This document shows, one piece after another, positions 4,942-5,321 of a DNA stretch of 5,321 nucleotides. The stretch is from the NCBI GenBank assembly GCA_042408415.1, contig JBHORE010000193.1:1-5321 (forward strand), read 5' to 3'. The notes beneath the pieces are model-generated. The model had not been told where the DNA came from. It did no database searches and worked only from the letters and a program-made list of their open reading frames with translations. This stretch comes from Thermobaculum sp042408415. Its GTDB lineage: Bacteria > Chloroflexota > Chloroflexia > Thermobaculales > Thermobaculaceae. Position 1 is the first letter of the stretch; every line of letters begins with the position of its first letter. A program made the translations under genes and the position numbers.

Positions 4942-5321
4942 CCGCTGATACGAACGCTCCTCCTCAATGCAGCAAATGCTATAGATGAGCCCGCAACTAC
5001 GAGTGCGGGCTTTATCCATCTTTTGGACTTGACTATGTCTGACAGTATAACTTCAGCCGTGTTCTTGCCCGCAGCACCCTGTACTCCTCCACCTGGATGT
5101 GTGCCTGCCCCAGTCAAGTACAACCCCTTGATGGGTGTCCTGTAGCCCGATAACTCTGGAATAGGTCTCATAAAGAACATCTGGTCTATAGTCATGTCTC
5201 CGTGCATTATATTGCTATATGGTAGTTGCAAGTCACCCGCCAACTGAGATGGCGTTCTTATAACTTTGTGTTCGGTTATGATGTCCTCCAATCCTTCTAT
5301 ATACTCTGATGCCGTGTTGAA
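4938..5321 (-). CDS. C-terminal part of an FAD-dependent oxidoreductase of the CrtI/PYROXD2 (phytoene-desaturase-like) type, partial
   Basis: The minus-strand frame is open from the right edge to TAA at 4940-4938, giving 127 visible residues. The N-terminal part with the dinucleotide-binding GxGxxG is outside the window. Visible family marks are NIMHGDMTIDQMFFMRP (37-53), GYRTPIKGLYLTGAGTHPGG (59-78) and QGAAGKNTAEVIL (81-93). The glycine-rich GAGTHPGGG segment is the C-terminal FAD-contacting region of phytoene-dehydrogenase-like flavoproteins. MHGDM...DQMFFMRP favours the PYROXD2-like branch over true carotenoid desaturases. The substrate cannot be told. After the normal domain end, a tail of about 30 residues holds a hydrophobic stretch (PALVVAGSSIAFAAL, 105-119) followed by RRSVR, a possible membrane anchor. 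An in-frame TTG at 5291 is not taken as the start, because coding continues upstream (FNTASEYIEG) and the protein would lack its FAD domain. Confidence 0.85.
   Translation of the reverse strand, partial: FNTASEYIEGLEDIITEHKVIRTPSQLAGDLQLPYSNIMHGDMTIDQMFFMRPIPELSGYRTPIKGLYLTGAGTHPGGGVQGAAGKNTAEVILSDIVKSKRWIKPALVVAGSSIAFAALRRSVRISG
4988..5013 (+). terminator. intrinsic terminator of lysS lying inside the convergent oxidoreductase gene
   Basis: AGCCCGCA (4988-4995) pairs perfectly with TGCGGGCT (5004-5011) across an 8-nt loop, and the 3' arm runs into TTT (5011-5013) followed by ATCC. GC-rich stem plus T's on the plus strand fits termination of greA-lysS transcripts 47 nt after the lysS stop. 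On the minus strand no T-run follows, so the oxidoreductase should be read through. The same bases encode P105-G111 of the oxidoreductase tail. The T-run is short, which limits certainty. Confidence 0.6.

Noticed and set aside
5289..5291. TTG at 5291 as the start of a small 117-aa protein
   Set aside because: The frame continues open to the window edge with family-like sequence. A 117-aa product would lack the FAD-binding N-terminal part, so the gene is treated as cut by the window.
1..5321. Avoidance or enrichment of the tetramer CTAG
   Set aside because: I counted about 25 copies by eye against roughly 21 expected for equal base use. It is neither depleted nor clearly enriched.
1..5321. 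CRISPR arrays, tRNA or rRNA genes, insertion sequences, toxin-antitoxin or defence genes
   Set aside because: No regular spaced repeats, cloverleaf, rRNA-like stretches, transposase motifs or flanking terminal repeats were seen. Nearly all bases are explained by ordinary genes and their control regions.

Overview
The window is about 5.3 kb of a bacterial chromosome with GC content a little under 50% by eye. Arginine is often AGG/AGA and isoleucine often ATA, a codon pattern common in thermophiles. A secreted amidase with several SH3 domains, a greA-lysS pair and a CrtI/PYROXD2-like oxidoreductase would fit a Chloroflexota-type or other Terrabacteria lineage, for example a Thermobaculum-like thermophile. 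That placement is inference from gene content and codon choice, not proof.

Layout from left to right. On the minus strand, a stand-alone HD-domain hydrolase (50-622) overlaps by 14 nt the start of a further minus-strand gene that leaves the window at base 1. A divergent intergenic region (623-750) holds a 45-nt imperfect palindrome (703-747) whose two arms carry the Shine-Dalgarno sequences of opposite strands: that of the amidase on plus and that of a possible 13-codon leader ORF on minus. On the plus strand there follows a 685-aa exported PGRP/amidase_2 protein with three bacterial SH3 domains and a C-terminal hydrophobic segment ending in a basic tail (751-2808).

Next is a 154-nt spacer with a near-consensus sigma70-type promoter (2820-2848). 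A terminator-like hairpin (2861-2899) follows directly, then a 12-nt palindrome next to the greA ribosome binding site. greA (2963-3442) and lysS (3448-4941) are 5 nt apart and form an apparent operon. lysS ends tail to tail with a convergent FAD-dependent oxidoreductase (4938 to the right edge, C-terminal part only). The two stop codons overlap, and the likely lysS terminator (4988-5013) lies inside the coding sequence of the oxidoreductase tail.

The protein-coding genes belong to known families: cell-wall hydrolysis, transcript cleavage, lysyl-tRNA synthesis, FAD oxidoreduction and an HD hydrolase. I see no clear novel multigene system, mobile element, CRISPR array, tRNA or rRNA. The most interesting signals are regulatory: the symmetric palindrome over two ribosome binding sites, the promoter-hairpin-greA leader (which recalls the attenuated greA leader known in Escherichia coli), the strong hairpin in the 5' part of lysS, and the terminator buried in an opposing gene.
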